Shown piece by piece: positions 11,518-26,578 of a DNA stretch of 64,000 nucleotides; within the stretch, counting starts at the first letter, position 1, and each line of letters opens with the position of its first letter. The stretch comes from Staphylococcus americanisciuri (GTDB taxonomy: Bacteria; Bacillota; Bacilli; Staphylococcales; Staphylococcaceae). The position numbers were made by a program, and so were the translations under genes. The notes under the pieces were generated by a model that was not told the DNA's origin, made no database searches, and saw only the letters and a program-made list of their open reading frames with translations. The stretch is taken from positions 204,133 through 268,132 of the forward strand of contig NZ_JANUXY010000002.1 in assembly GCF_024814435.1 (NCBI RefSeq), in the 5' to 3' direction.

Positions 11518-13395
11518 ATGAATTTAACAAAAAAGCATATTTTAATCATAGACACTTTATTAAAAACGATAGAAGCAGAAGATAGATTGGCATTCAACTT
11601 GAATATCTCAACACGCACGTTAGCAAATTATTTAAGTCAAATACAAGACTATTTTCAAGAGTCTGTTACACTTTCGAGGCAGCATGGGAGAGTTGAATTA
11701 CACATTATAAATGAAAAACTTTTTAATAAGTTATACGAAGTGCTCTTCCAAGAATTAAAAGATGGACAAGAACAGGAAACTAAATTGATTTATCATATTT
11801 ATCTTTATTTATTAAGTCAAGAAGTGAATAAAATAGATGATATTGCCGATACATTTTTTATTAGTAAGAGTGGCGCTAATAAGTTATTGAGTCATTTGAA
11901 GTCACTTTTAGTCCCATACAATATTCGTATTGAAGGTGTTCCGAATGTAGGGTTGAAGATCCAAGGAAATGAATTCCAAATTCGAAAAAGTTTGTTAGAA
12001 GTATTTGCTGAGCAGATAAAAGGGGATATAGATGAAATATCACAGCAATTATTAGAATGTATCTCATACAAATACAATTTGGAAGAAACGACCAAGCGAA
12101 GATTATTTGATGCGTTTGTCATTTCAGAGCAGCGTTTACGATATGGCCATTCAATAGCAGAGAAACTGAATCATAATGAAGAAATATACAGCGCACAGTT
12201 CTTTGAAGAGTTTCAAAAGATTAAAGATAGATGGATTGAAATGTATCATGTGACGTATCCAGACGATGAAGTGTTGCTAATGGTTTTACAGCTTATTGGA
12301 AGACGTGCTACATTATTAAGTTTTTTAAATGAGTCAGATTACTACGCATTATTGGAAGACATCATTGAGAAAACAATTGAAGATATTGAATACTATTTTT
12401 CAATAAAGATTGATCCCGAGATTTTTAGTTTTGATATTAAGCAACATCTTAATTACATGATTAATCGTTTAATTTTCGATATTCATATTGAGAATACTTT
12501 GATTAATGACATTCAACAGCGATATCCATTCGCTTATGAACTGTCTAAAGTATTAGCTTGGAATATAGAAGAAAAGTTTGATGTTGATGTACCTATTAAT
12601 GAATTAGGATTTCTATCTCTTTATTTTAGTGTCTACTTAGCTGAAATAGAGAGGAGGATCAGAGAAGTTAGATCAATTGCTGTTATTACAGATCAAGGAT
12701 TAAGTATGACAAAGTTACTTGTTTCCAATTTAAGAAGGATTTTTGGCGAGCAGGTGCTTATTGACGTCTTTACAGTAGAAGAACTGGAAAAAGCTACCTT
12801 AGATAATTATAAATTGAAAGTATCAAACGTTAATTTGAACAAAATGTTTAATGAGATTGTTTATATTGGTAATCTACTCGATACACAGCAACTCAAGGCA
12901 AAAATTGAGAGATTTCTCATATACAAAGATGTCAAAAGTAGAAAATTTTATAGTGATAGTGAAATTGTCAACCATACGTCTAATAAAGATTTCACACTTC
13001 TAACAAAAAGTGAGGGTAACTATCAAGACTTAGTCATTAAGATGGTTGATGAACTAATCGCTGAGGGGAAGGTTGAAGCGTTATTTAAGGAAAGAATCTT
13101 AAGTAAAGAAGTACAGCGATCAACTGAATATAAGAAGTTAGGATTTCCACATGCTGATTATGATGGAGATGAGATTTATTTAAAAATTGGCTTAATTCAT
13201 GATGCAGACATAGAAGATTTAAAGATCATCATTTTACTGGCAATTCCTAACAAGGTGCAGAATGTTGCAGCAATTATTCGATTATACGAAGAAATTTTAG
13301 CAGTGGGCTCGAATGAATACGTATTGAATAAAATGAATGACATCGATAATTATGTTGACTTTGCCAGATTATTAAATAACGAAATGAGGGAATGA
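11518..13395 (+). CDS. PRD-containing transcriptional activator of the sorbitol operon (GutR/MtlR-like)
   Basis: A 625-residue BglG/MtlR-type activator. An N-terminal helix-turn-helix part (RLAFNLNISTRTLANYLSQ) is followed by a second HTH-like segment (FFISKSGANKLLSHL), two PTS regulation domains (about 180-390), an EIIB-like segment (SIAVITDQGLSMTKLL) and a C-terminal EIIA-like domain with a conserved His in LGFPHADYDGD. Such proteins are switched by phosphorylation from HPr and EIIB. The start is ATG 11518, 5 bases after GGGAG. The gene sits inside the operon it probably activates, 20 bases after srlD and 1 base before gutM. Confidence 0.85.
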   Translation: MNLTKKHILIIDTLLKTIEAEDRLAFNLNISTRTLANYLSQIQDYFQESVTLSRQHGRVELHIINEKLFNKLYEVLFQELKDGQEQETKLIYHIYLYLLSQEVNKIDDIADTFFISKSGANKLLSHLKSLLVPYNIRIEGVPNVGLKIQGNEFQIRKSLLEVFAEQIKGDIDEISQQLLECISYKYNLEETTKRRLFDAFVISEQRLRYGHSIAEKLNHNEEIYSAQFFEEFQKIKDRWIEMYHVTYPDDEVLLMVLQLIGRRATLLSFLNESDYYALLEDIIEKTIEDIEYYFSIKIDPEIFSFDIKQHLNYMINRLIFDIHIENTLINDIQQRYPFAYELSKVLAWNIEEKFDVDVPINELGFLSLYFSVYLAEIERRIREVRSIAVITDQGLSMTKLLVSNLRRIFGEQVLIDVFTVEELEKATLDNYKLKVSNVNLNKMFNEIVYIGNLLDTQQLKAKIERFLIYKDVKSRKFYSDSEIVNHTSNKDFTLLTKSEGNYQDLVIKMVDELIAEGKVEALFKERILSKEVQRSTEYKKLGFPHADYDGDEIYLKIGLIHDADIEDLKIIILLAIPNKVQNVAAIIRLYEEILAVGSNEYVLNKMNDIDNYVDFARLLNNEMRE

Positions 13396-13396
13396 T

Positions 13397-13852
13397 ATGT
13401 TCTTTATTGTGCTTATCGTGCTAGCAGCAGTAGGCTATGCAATACAATATTTTCTTGGACTACTTCAAATCAAAAACTTTTCTAAAAATTATATTGATAT
13501 GAGACATAATGGACGTGTAGCTATTGGGAGAAAACCTTCAATATTTAAAGCAGGAACGATTGTACTCGTGCAAATCAATAAAAAGAAGCTGATAGAAGAA
13601 GTACGATATATGCAAGGTGTTACGGTCTTTGCCAAGTTTAAAAAAATAGATGATTTAAATGGATTACGCATTGACAAGTTGACAATGGATGATTTGAAAT
13701 CTTATAACAAATTGTTTGCAATGGCGATTATAGATTCAAGAAATACATTTAATGTAATCCAAAGTGGTGGAGAAATTAAAAATATACCATCACCATTTAA
13801 GAGAGCATTAAACAATATTAACAAAGTTTTTAAGAAAAGAGAGGTATATTAG
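13397..13852 (+). CDS. gutM: Glucitol operon activator family protein GutM
   Basis: A 151-residue protein with one N-terminal membrane helix (residues 2-22, FFIVLIVLAAVGYAIQYFLG) and the GutM-type continuation with NFSKNYIDMRHNGRVAIGRK. GutM proteins occur only in glucitol/sorbitol operons, where they support expression by an unclear mechanism. Its ATG is 1 base after the activator stop, and its own stop abuts the next ATG, so these genes are translationally coupled. Confidence 0.87.
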   Translation: MFFIVLIVLAAVGYAIQYFLGLLQIKNFSKNYIDMRHNGRVAIGRKPSIFKAGTIVLVQINKKKLIEEVRYMQGVTVFAKFKKIDDLNGLRIDKLTMDDLKSYNKLFAMAIIDSRNTFNVIQSGGEIKNIPSPFKRALNNINKVFKKREVY

Positions 13853-14407
13853 ATGGATATTTTGGTAAAAGCGGCAGAAGGTTTTATTAATCTTTTTCAA
13901 ACAGGTGCAGATACATTTATCAATTGGATGACATCGATTGTCCCTTTAGTATTAATGTTATTGATTGCGATGAATACATTAATTCAGTTGGTGGGAGAAC
14001 AAAAAATTAATAAGATTGCCCAAAAATCAGCAGGAAATCCGTTGCTTAGATATTTGGTATTACCATTCTTAGGTTCATTTATGTTAGCAAATCCAATGGT
14101 ACATTCACTCGGACGCTTCATGCCTGAGAAGTATAAGCCAAGCTATTTTGCCTCAGCAGCACAGTTTGCACACACAAGTAATGGTTTGTTTCCACATATC
14201 AACCCAGCTGAGTTGTTTATCTTTTTAGGTATTGCGAACGGTATTTCACAGTTAGGCTTACCTATGACAGATTTAGCTGTAAGATATATGTTGGTAGGTC
14301 TTGTTTTAAACTTTATTGGTGGTTGGGTAACGGATTTTACGACAAGTTTTGTTGAAAAGCAGCAGGGTGTCAAATTGAGCAAAGAAGTCCACTTGGAAGG
14401 GAAGTAG
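13853..14407 (+). CDS. srlA: Glucitol/sorbitol PTS EIIC component
   Basis: A 184-residue membrane subunit of the sorbitol PTS (EIIC-Gut type). Hydrophobic segments lie near 25-45, 63-80, 115-135 and 140-160. The sequence has the family blocks ALFPHINPAELFIFLG-like (here GLFPHINPAELFIFLG) and GRFMPEKYKPSYFASA. It works with the EIIBC subunit encoded next, splitting the transporter over three genes as in E. coli srlA-srlE-srlB. Confidence 0.92.
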   Translation: MDILVKAAEGFINLFQTGADTFINWMTSIVPLVLMLLIAMNTLIQLVGEQKINKIAQKSAGNPLLRYLVLPFLGSFMLANPMVHSLGRFMPEKYKPSYFASAAQFAHTSNGLFPHINPAELFIFLGIANGISQLGLPMTDLAVRYMLVGLVLNFIGGWVTDFTTSFVEKQQGVKLSKEVHLEGK

Positions 14408-14413
14408 ATTAAC

Positions 14414-15430
14414 ATGATGAAAAAAGCAAAAATTGTAAAAGGTCCGGGCGGCTTCGGAGGTCCATTAGAAATTGGCATCAATGGTGAGAAGAATAAGCTT
14501 GTTTATATTACAGGTGGTCATAAACCAATAGTGGTTGATAAGATATGTGACATTACAGGTGCAACAGCAGTAAATGGATTTGAGACATCTGTACCAGAAA
14601 ATGAAATCATGGCAGCGGTTATAGATTGTGGTGGTACTTTGAGATGTGGTATATACCCTCAAAAAGGAATTCCAACAATTAATATTATGGCAACAGGTAA
14701 AAGCGGGCCATTAAGACAATTTATTACTGAAGACATATATGTATCAAATGTCGATGTTAATCAAGTGAGTGCAGTTGGTGGTGGTTCTGATGTACCGTCT
14801 AATACAGTTCAAGAGGAATCAACCATAGCAAAATCAAAAACAGAAAGAAAGTACTCTGCTGACAAAAAGATTATGGAGACGAGAGCAGAACAAGAAAATA
14901 AGTCATTATTAACCAAAATTGGATTAGGGGCAGGCAAGGTTATCAATACATTTTATCAAGCTTCACGTGATGCGGTCGAAACAATGCTGCATACGATTAT
15001 TCCTTTTATGGGGTTTGTTGCGCTGTTAATCGGTATTATTCAAGGTTCAGGTATCGGTGATCTATTTGCTAAATTCATGTCGCCATTTGCAGGGACAGTC
15101 TGGGGACTTATGTTAATTGGTTTTGTATGTTCACTGCCATTTTTAAGCCCATTCCTAGGACCGGGTGGTGTCATTGGACAAGTGCTAGGGACACTTATTG
15201 GTGTTGAGATTGGTAAAGGAAATATCCCACCAAGCCTAGCATTGCCAGCACTTTTTGCGATTAACACACAGAATGCTTGTGACTTTATACCGGTAGGGCT
15301 TGGACTAGCAGAAGCGGAGACGGAAACAATCGAAGTCGGTGTGCCCTCAGTCTTATATTCTAGATTCTTGAATGGTGCACCGCGGGTATTTATCGCATGG
15401 CTAGCAAGCTTTGGACTTTATGACGCATAA
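14414..15430 (+). CDS. srlE: Glucitol/sorbitol PTS EIIBC component
   Basis: A 338-residue sorbitol PTS subunit. The N-terminal EIIB part starts [18 protein letters not shown] and carries the phospho-Cys in [13 protein letters not shown] (Cys72 or Cys78; the first aligns with the known active Cys of E. coli SrlE). A linker of about 60 charged residues leads to a C-terminal membrane half starting near residue 190, with [26 protein letters not shown] precedes the ATG. Length matches the family. Confidence 0.92.
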   Translation: MMKKAKIVKGPGGFGGPLEIGINGEKNKLVYITGGHKPIVVDKICDITGATAVNGFETSVPENEIMAAVIDCGGTLRCGIYPQKGIPTINIMATGKSGPLRQFITEDIYVSNVDVNQVSAVGGGSDVPSNTVQEESTIAKSKTERKYSADKKIMETRAEQENKSLLTKIGLGAGKVINTFYQASRDAVETMLHTIIPFMGFVALLIGIIQGSGIGDLFAKFMSPFAGTVWGLMLIGFVCSLPFLSPFLGPGGVIGQVLGTLIGVEIGKGNIPPSLALPALFAINTQNACDFIPVGLGLAEAETETIEVGVPSVLYSRFLNGAPRVFIAWLASFGLYDA

Positions 15431-15447
15431 ATAATGGAGGTAAGGAA

Positions 15448-15795
15448 ATGTATCAAACACAAGTTAAATCAATCGGAGTAAGCGCGGAAGCATTTCTCCA
15501 AGAAAAAATGGTGATTTTATTTGGCGAAAATGCCCCACAAGAGCTCATAGACTTTTGTTATATTATTCAAGTGAACAATGTTGAATCTATTAATGAAGCA
15601 CAAAGATTATATGTAGATGGTGCGGCCTATCGTATTACTAAAGTGGGTAAGGCAGTTGAAAAGAATTTGAAAGACTTGGGGCATATCACATTAAAATTTG
15701 ATGGTAGTACTGTTGCTGAACAATCAGGAACATTATATTTAGAAGATAAAGAAGTACCAGCATTTAAGGAAGGTACAATTATAGAAATTAAATAA
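15448..15795 (+). CDS. srlB: Glucitol/sorbitol PTS EIIA component (lacks the usual active His)
   Basis: A 115-residue EIIA-Gut domain. The C-terminal half is well conserved (LGHITLKFDG, then a GTLYLE block). In E. coli SrlB the phosphorylated residue is His43, in CFIHCHG; the aligned stretch here is CYIIQVN (37-43), with Ile40 in place of His. The only His in the protein is in LGHIT. It is the last gene of the operon. Either phosphate transfer uses another EIIA, for example the EIIA-like domain of the operon's activator, or transport is impaired. The assignment itself is firm from sequence and position. Confidence 0.85.
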   Translation: MYQTQVKSIGVSAEAFLQEKMVILFGENAPQELIDFCYIIQVNNVESINEAQRLYVDGAAYRITKVGKAVEKNLKDLGHITLKFDGSTVAEQSGTLYLEDKEVPAFKEGTIIEIK

Positions 15796-15861
15796 CAATA
15801 AATAGTATGTCTAGGGTCTGAGATATTAATAGAAGTATTCAATTTTCATGTAGAAGGCAGT

Positions 15862-15953
15862 AGCTGACTGGTGTAACAGTATGCTTTGACAACCTTTTTC
15901 ACGCCAACTCAGCCTTGACGGGGTGGGACAACGGAATCTTTTTAGAAAATGAG
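15862..15953 (+). repeat. Dispersed intergenic repeat, copy B
   Basis: Nearly identical (four differences in about 91 bases) and in the same orientation as copy A at 10451. It lies between the sorbitol operon and the convergent LD-carboxypeptidase gene. The copies flank the sorbitol operon, giving it 5.4-kb-spaced direct repeats. Confidence 0.75.
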
Positions 15954-15980
15954 TTTCTGCCCACCCCCAAGGCATGCTGT

Positions 15981-17018
15981 TTATTTACAGGCATTATCGT
16001 GAATAGTAAATGTTTGAGCATCTACATCGAGTGAAGCGGTAGCGCCATATGGAATAATGCATTTTGGTTCGTTATGCCCAAAGCTAGCATTGTAGAAAAC
16101 AGGTGTATCGTGTAAATTAAAATTCTCTAACATTGCTTGCCATGTCCGTTTATAAGATTCATAACCTTCGCCGTTTTGTGGCTTACCAATGATAATGCCG
16201 TTAACATTTTTTAAAATTTGTTTTGTGCCAAGAAATTCAATAAATTCAGCTAATAATGGGACAGAAAGCGGTTCTTCTGAGTTCTCAAGAAATAAGATTT
16301 TATCTTTAAATGCATCTGCGTCGGGAAAAATAGGTGTTTCTTTTATGCTATTTAAGCTTTCAATACAACCGCCGAGTAGTTGTCCTGTGGCACGACCGAC
16401 ACCGTTAATGATTTCGTAGTTATGATTTTCTATTTTAGGACGAGGCGTTGTGTGTGTTCTTTCATGCCATAACAGACCGAAGCGACGGCAATATGGTGAT
16501 GTTGGAATGTTACCAACAGGCTCGCTCTGGAACAGGGTCTGACGAATCCAATGTGTGGTGTAGTCGTCCATTTCAACATTTTCCGCAAAGTCCGTGAGTA
16601 TAGCTGGCCCATAGAATGAAGCGATACCTTGTTGATATAAAAATAAATGGAGTGATGTCGCATCCGAATAACCCATAAATATTTTCGGGTTATTTTTGAT
16701 TATGTCAGTATCTAAATACTCAGTAACTCTGATTGAATCTATACCACCAATAAATGTGATAATCGCCTTGATTGTTGGATCAGCGAAGGCATTGTTTAAG
16801 TCTTCTGCACGTTTCTGAGGGTGATGTTGTACATAATCTATTCCTTTCAACGCATATGGCATGATTTTGACCTTGAGTTGAAAATCTTCTTCTAACCGTT
16901 TAATAGCGGTATTTACACGATGTTGAATTTCTGCTTCTCCCGCAAGTCCAGATGAAGGTGAGACAAGTGCAACAGTGTCTCCAGGTTGAAGTGCGTGTGG
17001 TTTTTGTAGATATGTCAT
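15981..17018 (-). CDS. S66 family LD-carboxypeptidase / MccF-like protein
   Basis: A 345-residue peptidase of family S66. The nucleophile Ser118 is in the GYSDAT elbow; the Glu is in FLENSEEP (near 245) and the His in ASFGHNEPK (near 322). The N-terminal block PGDTVALVSPSSG is typical. S66 members remove a C-terminal D-residue from murein tetrapeptides (LdcA) or cleave microcin C-like nucleotide peptides (MccF). The insert pattern (FYGPAILTDFAEN, LLGGCIESLN) looks more MccF-like. It lacks a signal peptide, so it acts in the cytoplasm. It stands alone. Confidence 0.85.
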   Translation of the reverse strand: MTYLQKPHALQPGDTVALVSPSSGLAGEAEIQHRVNTAIKRLEEDFQLKVKIMPYALKGIDYVQHHPQKRAEDLNNAFADPTIKAIITFIGGIDSIRVTEYLDTDIIKNNPKIFMGYSDATSLHLFLYQQGIASFYGPAILTDFAENVEMDDYTTHWIRQTLFQSEPVGNIPTSPYCRRFGLLWHERTHTTPRPKIENHNYEIINGVGRATGQLLGGCIESLNSIKETPIFPDADAFKDKILFLENSEEPLSVPLLAEFIEFLGTKQILKNVNGIIIGKPQNGEGYESYKRTWQAMLENFNLHDTPVFYNASFGHNEPKCIIPYGATASLDVDAQTFTIHDNACK

Positions 17019-17382
17019 AAAAAGCCCCCTTTGTTTCGTATCTTTTTGAATAATAAAATAATATCATAAATATAGAGTTCTGAAAATTATGAATAAATTT
17101 ATTGAATGAATAGGACAATGGGATCTCATTTTTCTAAAAGATGTCATTATCCCAGTCATCAAGGGTGAGTAGAAAACTTGAAAAAGTGCCTGCTAGTCGG
17201 TTACTGTTTTTTACAATTTTTCTCGCTTTGGGGAGTGTTTTCTATATAATGCGCCAGTCTGATGTGTAAGTGGTACGACTAATTGCTGACGGTAAGACAA
17301 GTTTTCAAAAATTGGATTGACATATGAAGAAAAGAGTAAAAAAGAAATGATCATCATTATGATTTATGAATGAGTCATAGAA
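17019..17382. other. Intergenic region with degenerate repeat
   Basis: No gene was found. At 17124-17165 there is a decayed, inverted relative of the repeat at 10451 (CTCATTT, TCTAAAA, TCCCA blocks in reverse-complement order). A TATAAT box at about 17245 has no clear reading frame after it. Confidence 0.45.
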
Positions 17383-17420
17383 AAGTGCACGATATGCGAT
17401 ATAATTCATACCGTGCACTT
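17383..17420 (-). terminator. Terminator of the second beta-glucoside operon
   Basis: AAGTGCACGATATG pairs with CATACCGTGCACTT (14-bp stem, one mismatch) right after the stop of the last gene on the minus strand, with TTTTC after it. Confidence 0.75.
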
Positions 17421-17427
17421 TCTTCAT

Positions 17428-22433
<5,006 letters not shown>

Positions 22434-22503
22434 AAACGCCTACATGTGACGTTTAAAGTAACGTAATATTTAGATTAATCTCAGATAACTTTTTTGTGTT
22501 TTT

Positions 22504-22519
22504 GTGTCAACGCTTTCAT
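22504..22519 (-). promoter_or_regulatory. cre site overlapping the -35 of the PTS leader promoter
   Basis: On the minus strand ATGAAAGCGTTGACAC matches 14 of 16 positions of the CcpA cre consensus (WTGNAARCGNWWWCAW). TTGACA inside it can act as a -35 element, so CcpA binding would block the promoter directly. It lies just after the licT stop. Confidence 0.65.
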
Positions 22520-22521
22520 TA

Positions 22522-23346
22522 TTATTTCAATAAACGGGCAATATGAAGAATCAAGTAGACACGTTCATCAGTCGAAAGTTGATGGTGGTATTGTTGGTAT
22601 AAGAAATCTGCTATTTTATCGATACACGCATCGGCTTGAGGGTTCTTGATTTGAAGTGACTTTAACAGAGCTGTATCTGTAACTTCATGAAGTGATTGAT
22701 GGTTGATGAGACGCTGGCTGAAAAATTTGAGGTGCGTCACAAAGCGTGAATAGTGCAATTTATCTTCTTGAACATGCAAGTTGAAATGATAACGCACAAT
22801 ATCAAGGATGCTTTTCGTTATTTTAGTGATTTCATAAATGTTCGAGATTTGTTCATCCATACTTGCGTTTACAATGTGCATCGCAATAAAGCCAATCTCA
22901 TCTTGTGGTAATGCAACGTTAAAGTACGCATTAATTTGTGTCAAACCTTGTTCTGCCACTTCATACTCTTTCGGATATAGCATGCGAATTTCATACAGCA
23001 ACGGATTCTTAATCGTGTAGCCTTCTTGTACGCGTTCGATTGCATAATTGATATGATCCGTTAGCGCAATATAAATCGATTCTGATAGATGTGTACGATA
23101 CAATTGATTCGCCGCATGAATAATCCGTTCTGTCACAGTGAAAACATCTGGATTGATTTCGTTAAATAGTGTTAGCATGCGCTCTTGTTCTTGTGTTGTC
23201 AGCCGGAAAACTTTCTCAATCTTATCACGGTCTAACTTTTGCCCATTTTTCTTACCAAACGCCAGACCCGTCCCCATGACAATGCGTTCTTCACCATTAA
23301 TCTTAGAAAGTACGACATTGTTATTTAAGATTTTTGTAATTTTCAT
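22522..23346 (-). CDS. licT: LicT/BglG-family transcription antiterminator
   Basis: A 274-residue RNA-binding antiterminator. The N-terminal CAT domain (MKITKILNNNVVLSK, then GTGLAFGKKNGQ) binds the RAT; two PRDs follow (about 65-165 and 175-274) with conserved His in ITDHINYAIERV-like (here LTDHINYAIERV) and in GFIAMHIVNA. The PRD His residues are phosphorylated by the PTS to couple activity to substrate and glucose. The target is clear: a RAT and terminator lie between this gene and the PTS gene downstream on the same strand. Confidence 0.92.
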   Translation of the reverse strand: MKITKILNNNVVLSKINGEERIVMGTGLAFGKKNGQKLDRDKIEKVFRLTTQEQERMLTLFNEINPDVFTVTERIIHAANQLYRTHLSESIYIALTDHINYAIERVQEGYTIKNPLLYEIRMLYPKEYEVAEQGLTQINAYFNVALPQDEIGFIAMHIVNASMDEQISNIYEITKITKSILDIVRYHFNLHVQEDKLHYSRFVTHLKFFSQRLINHQSLHEVTDTALLKSLQIKNPQADACIDKIADFLYQQYHHQLSTDERVYLILHIARLLK

Positions 23347-23664
23347 CTTATCCAGTCCTTTAATTTAGTAAATAATTGCACACCTTAAATATAGAGTAAA
23401 GTCGTGTTGGACGTCAAAAAATAGGGAGGGTGGGTAGACATCTCATTTTATTAAAAATTTCTTTGTTTTACTTCATCTGGCCTAGTCTTCTGCATCACTT
23501 TCTTTATTTTGAATATTTCTATTAACGTCCCATTTTTAGATTTACTTTCTAAAGAATATGGTATGATAAGAGGGATAAAATAAATAATTTAGAAATTTAA
23601 GACATGGACAAAACTGGTAAATATAATCGTTAACATGACACAGTAGCAGAAGGGATGAATGCAG
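23347..23664. other. Intergenic region at the left edge of the accessory island
   Basis: No gene seen. A TTTACT...TATGAT pair at roughly 23541-23567 could be the hsdR promoter, though the spacer is short (15). The stretch GGGAGGGTGGGTAGACATCTCATTTTA (about 23425-23450) resembles the ends of the intergenic repeats. No tRNA, attachment site or direct repeat was recognised here. Confidence 0.4.
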
Positions 23665-26457
23665 ATGGCTTATCAGAGTGAATATGCTTTAGAGAATGAA
23701 GTGCTCAACCAATTAGAGAACATGGGGTATGAACGTGTTAACATTCGTGATAATGAAGCGTTAATACAAAACTTCAGAGAGATTGTAAATGAGCGTCATA
23801 TTGACAAAGAGTTAAAACACAAACCGTTATCAGACAGAGAGTTTGAGCGCATGATGACGGATATTAATGGTAAGTCAGTATTCGATAGTGCACGTATTCT
23901 ACGCGATAAATATACATTGAAGCGTGACGATGAAAGCAGTGTACATATTGACTTTTTAAATACTGAAAAGTGGTGTCAAAATAAGTTTCAAGTTACAAAC
24001 CAAGTAAGTGTGCAGGATAAATATAAGAGTCGTTATGACGTTACAATTTTGATTAATGGGTTGCCACTTGTTCAGATAGAATTGAAGCGAAGTGGTGTGG
24101 CCATTTCAGAAGCATTCAATCAAGTGGAACGCTATCGTAAGCAAAATTTTACGGGGCTATTTCGTTACATTCAGCTTTTTGTGATTAGTAACAAAATGGA
24201 AACACGTTACTATGCGAATAGTGATAAGCAAATATTGAAAAGCCATATGTTTTATTGGAGCAATGAAAAGAATGAACGTATTAATCGTTTAGAGCAATTT
24301 GTGGGAGACTTTTTAGAGCCTTGTCAAATTGCTAAAATGATTAGTCGCTATATGATTGTGAATGAGACTGATAAATTCATCATGGCGTTACGTCCTTACC
24401 AAGTCTATGCTGTTGAAAAAATCATTGAACGTGCGTTAGAAACAAATAACAATGGTTATATTTGGCATACGACAGGAAGTGGTAAGACATTAACATCATT
24501 TAAAGCGAGTCAAATTTTATCAAATCAATCAGGCATTAAGAAAGTAATTTTCTTAGTTGACCGCAAAGACTTAGACAGTCAAACGTTAGCGGAGTTTAAT
24601 AAATTTCAACAGGATTCAGTTGATTTAACGGATAACACACAAAAGTTATTAAAACAATTGGGCAACCCTATGTCACGTTTAATTGTGACGACCATACAAA
24701 AAATGTCCAATGCAATTAAGTCGGGCCATTCAGTCATGGATCAATATGAAGATGAAAAAGTTATATTTATTATTGATGAATGTCATCGAACACAATTTGG
24801 TGATATGCATCGTTCGATTCGTCAACATTTCAAAAATGCTCAATATTTTGGTTTTACAGGGACACCACGTTTTGAAGAAAATAAAAGCCAAGATGGTCGT
24901 GCAACAGCTGATATTTTTGGTAAGTGTTTACACCATTATTTGATTAAAGATGCAATTAGAGACGGCAATGTATTAGGTTTTTCTGTTGATTATGCACGAA
25001 CATTCAACCCTAAAGAAGACCTATCAGAAGAATATGTAAAAGACATCGATACAGCTGAGATATGGATGGCGCCAGAACGTATTAATCAAATTACAGAGCA
25101 TATTATTCATAATTATAATAAGAAAACGATTCAGGGTAAATATACAGCTATGTTAACTGTACAAAGTATTCCAATGGCTGTGGCATATTACAATGCATTC
25201 AAAAAAGCGAAAGCAGAAGGCAAACATCAGTTAAATGTTACAACTATTTTTACGTATGGATCAAATGAAGACACACATGAAGAGGAAAACTATGTGCATA
25301 GTAGAGAAGTATTGGATGAAGTGATGGCTGATTTTAACCAAACATTTGGAACGAATCATTCAACTGATTACTTTGAAGGCTTTTTCTCAGATGTATCAAA
25401 GAAAATGAAGCGTGTGACACCTGGAGAAAAGATTGATCTTCTCATTGTTGTTAATATGTTTTTAACGGGTTTTGATAGTAAAAAGCTAAACACTTTGTAC
25501 GTGGATAAAAACTTACAATATCATGATTTAATTCAGGCATATTCAAGAACAAATCGTGTTGAAGCAGAAACAAAACCATATGGTAACATTGTGTGCTACC
25601 GTGATTTAAAACAACAAACAGATGAAGCGATTAGCATTTTCTCAGATACAGATGATACAGATACAGTGTTAAGTCGTTCTTATGAAGAGTATTTAGCGGC
25701 ATTTGAAGATGGTCTAAAACAGCTTTATCTCATTGCCCCTACACCTGATCGTGTTGATCAATTAGAAAGAGAAGATGACCAGAAAGCATTTGTACTTGCA
25801 TTTAGAGAATTAGCGAATGTTTTATTAATGCTTAAGACTTTTGAAGACTTTGAGTTTACAAAGGCACATCTGGGTATAGATGAACAAACTTTTGAAGATT
25901 ATAAAGGGAAATATAGACACTTATATGACCTTGTTAAAAAGAGACATGACACGGGTGATGAGAAAGTATCTGTACTAGACGATATCGATTTTAATATCGA
26001 GATTATGAGAAATGATACAATTAATGTACAATATATTATGGATTTAATTAGTCAATTAGACCTTGATGACGTACACGAACAAGAAAAAGCGAGAAAAGAA
26101 ATCCACAAGCTCTTGAATAAAGCAGATGATGATCAATTGCGTCTAAAAGCAGACTTAATCCGTCAATTCATTGATAAAATTGTTCCAACATTACGTAAGG
26201 GAACAGACATCAATGAAATGTATTACAAATTTGAAGACGAAACAAAAAGTGAAGAAATTCAGACATTCGCTGAAGAAAAGGCATATCCATCAGAATGGCT
26301 CGGCAGTATTATTGAGGAGTATGAATATAGTGGCAATATCAATAAAGATACACTCGATAAGGGATTAGATGGTGGACTTTTCATCAGAAGAAAGAAATCA
26401 AAAGAGATTAAAAGTTTTATTATTGATATGGCTAGAAAATATGGTAATTTTGAGTAA
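23665..26457 (+). CDS. hsdR: Type I restriction endonuclease subunit R (HsdR)
   Basis: A 930-residue motor and nuclease subunit. N-terminal PD-(D/E)xK nuclease: Asp in RYDVT (125), ELK in QIELKR (139-141). Helicase motor: Walker A TTGSGKT (269-275), DECH box (371-374), motif III-like FTGTPRF, motif VI-like QAYSRTNR. The C-terminus is a long charged helical region that contacts the methylase. The length and sequence are typical of staphylococcal HsdR. ATG 23665 is chosen over ATG 23659 because it is 9 rather than 3 bases from AAGGGA. It is followed by a strong terminator, so hsdR is transcribed apart from hsdM and hsdS. Confidence 0.93.
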   Translation: MAYQSEYALENEVLNQLENMGYERVNIRDNEALIQNFREIVNERHIDKELKHKPLSDREFERMMTDINGKSVFDSARILRDKYTLKRDDESSVHIDFLNTEKWCQNKFQVTNQVSVQDKYKSRYDVTILINGLPLVQIELKRSGVAISEAFNQVERYRKQNFTGLFRYIQLFVISNKMETRYYANSDKQILKSHMFYWSNEKNERINRLEQFVGDFLEPCQIAKMISRYMIVNETDKFIMALRPYQVYAVEKIIERALETNNNGYIWHTTGSGKTLTSFKASQILSNQSGIKKVIFLVDRKDLDSQTLAEFNKFQQDSVDLTDNTQKLLKQLGNPMSRLIVTTIQKMSNAIKSGHSVMDQYEDEKVIFIIDECHRTQFGDMHRSIRQHFKNAQYFGFTGTPRFEENKSQDGRATADIFGKCLHHYLIKDAIRDGNVLGFSVDYARTFNPKEDLSEEYVKDIDTAEIWMAPERINQITEHIIHNYNKKTIQGKYTAMLTVQSIPMAVAYYNAFKKAKAEGKHQLNVTTIFTYGSNEDTHEEENYVHSREVLDEVMADFNQTFGTNHSTDYFEGFFSDVSKKMKRVTPGEKIDLLIVVNMFLTGFDSKKLNTLYVDKNLQYHDLIQAYSRTNRVEAETKPYGNIVCYRDLKQQTDEAISIFSDTDDTDTVLSRSYEEYLAAFEDGLKQLYLIAPTPDRVDQLEREDDQKAFVLAFRELANVLLMLKTFEDFEFTKAHLGIDEQTFEDYKGKYRHLYDLVKKRHDTGDEKVSVLDDIDFNIEIMRNDTINVQYIMDLISQLDLDDVHEQEKARKEIHKLLNKADDDQLRLKADLIRQFIDKIVPTLRKGTDINEMYYKFEDETKSEEIQTFAEEKAYPSEWLGSIIEEYEYSGNINKDTLDKGLDGGLFIRRKKSKEIKSFIIDMARKYGNFE

Positions 26458-26461
26458 TAAT

Positions 26462-26514
26462 CAAGAGAAATATTTGTAGTAATAAAAAACTACAAATATT
26501 TCTCTTGTTTTTTT
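26462..26514 (+). terminator. Very strong terminator between hsdR and the S-like gene
   Basis: A perfect 19-bp stem (26462-26480 with 26489-26507), an 8-base A-rich loop and a T7 tail. It ends the hsdR transcript before the downstream half-S/hsdM/hsdS/RT genes. Confidence 0.92.
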
Positions 26515-26578
26515 GCGACACTCAAGATATAATTAAATTGAAATGAAGTAGATTGATATTACAAAGGAGGAAGCGCTT

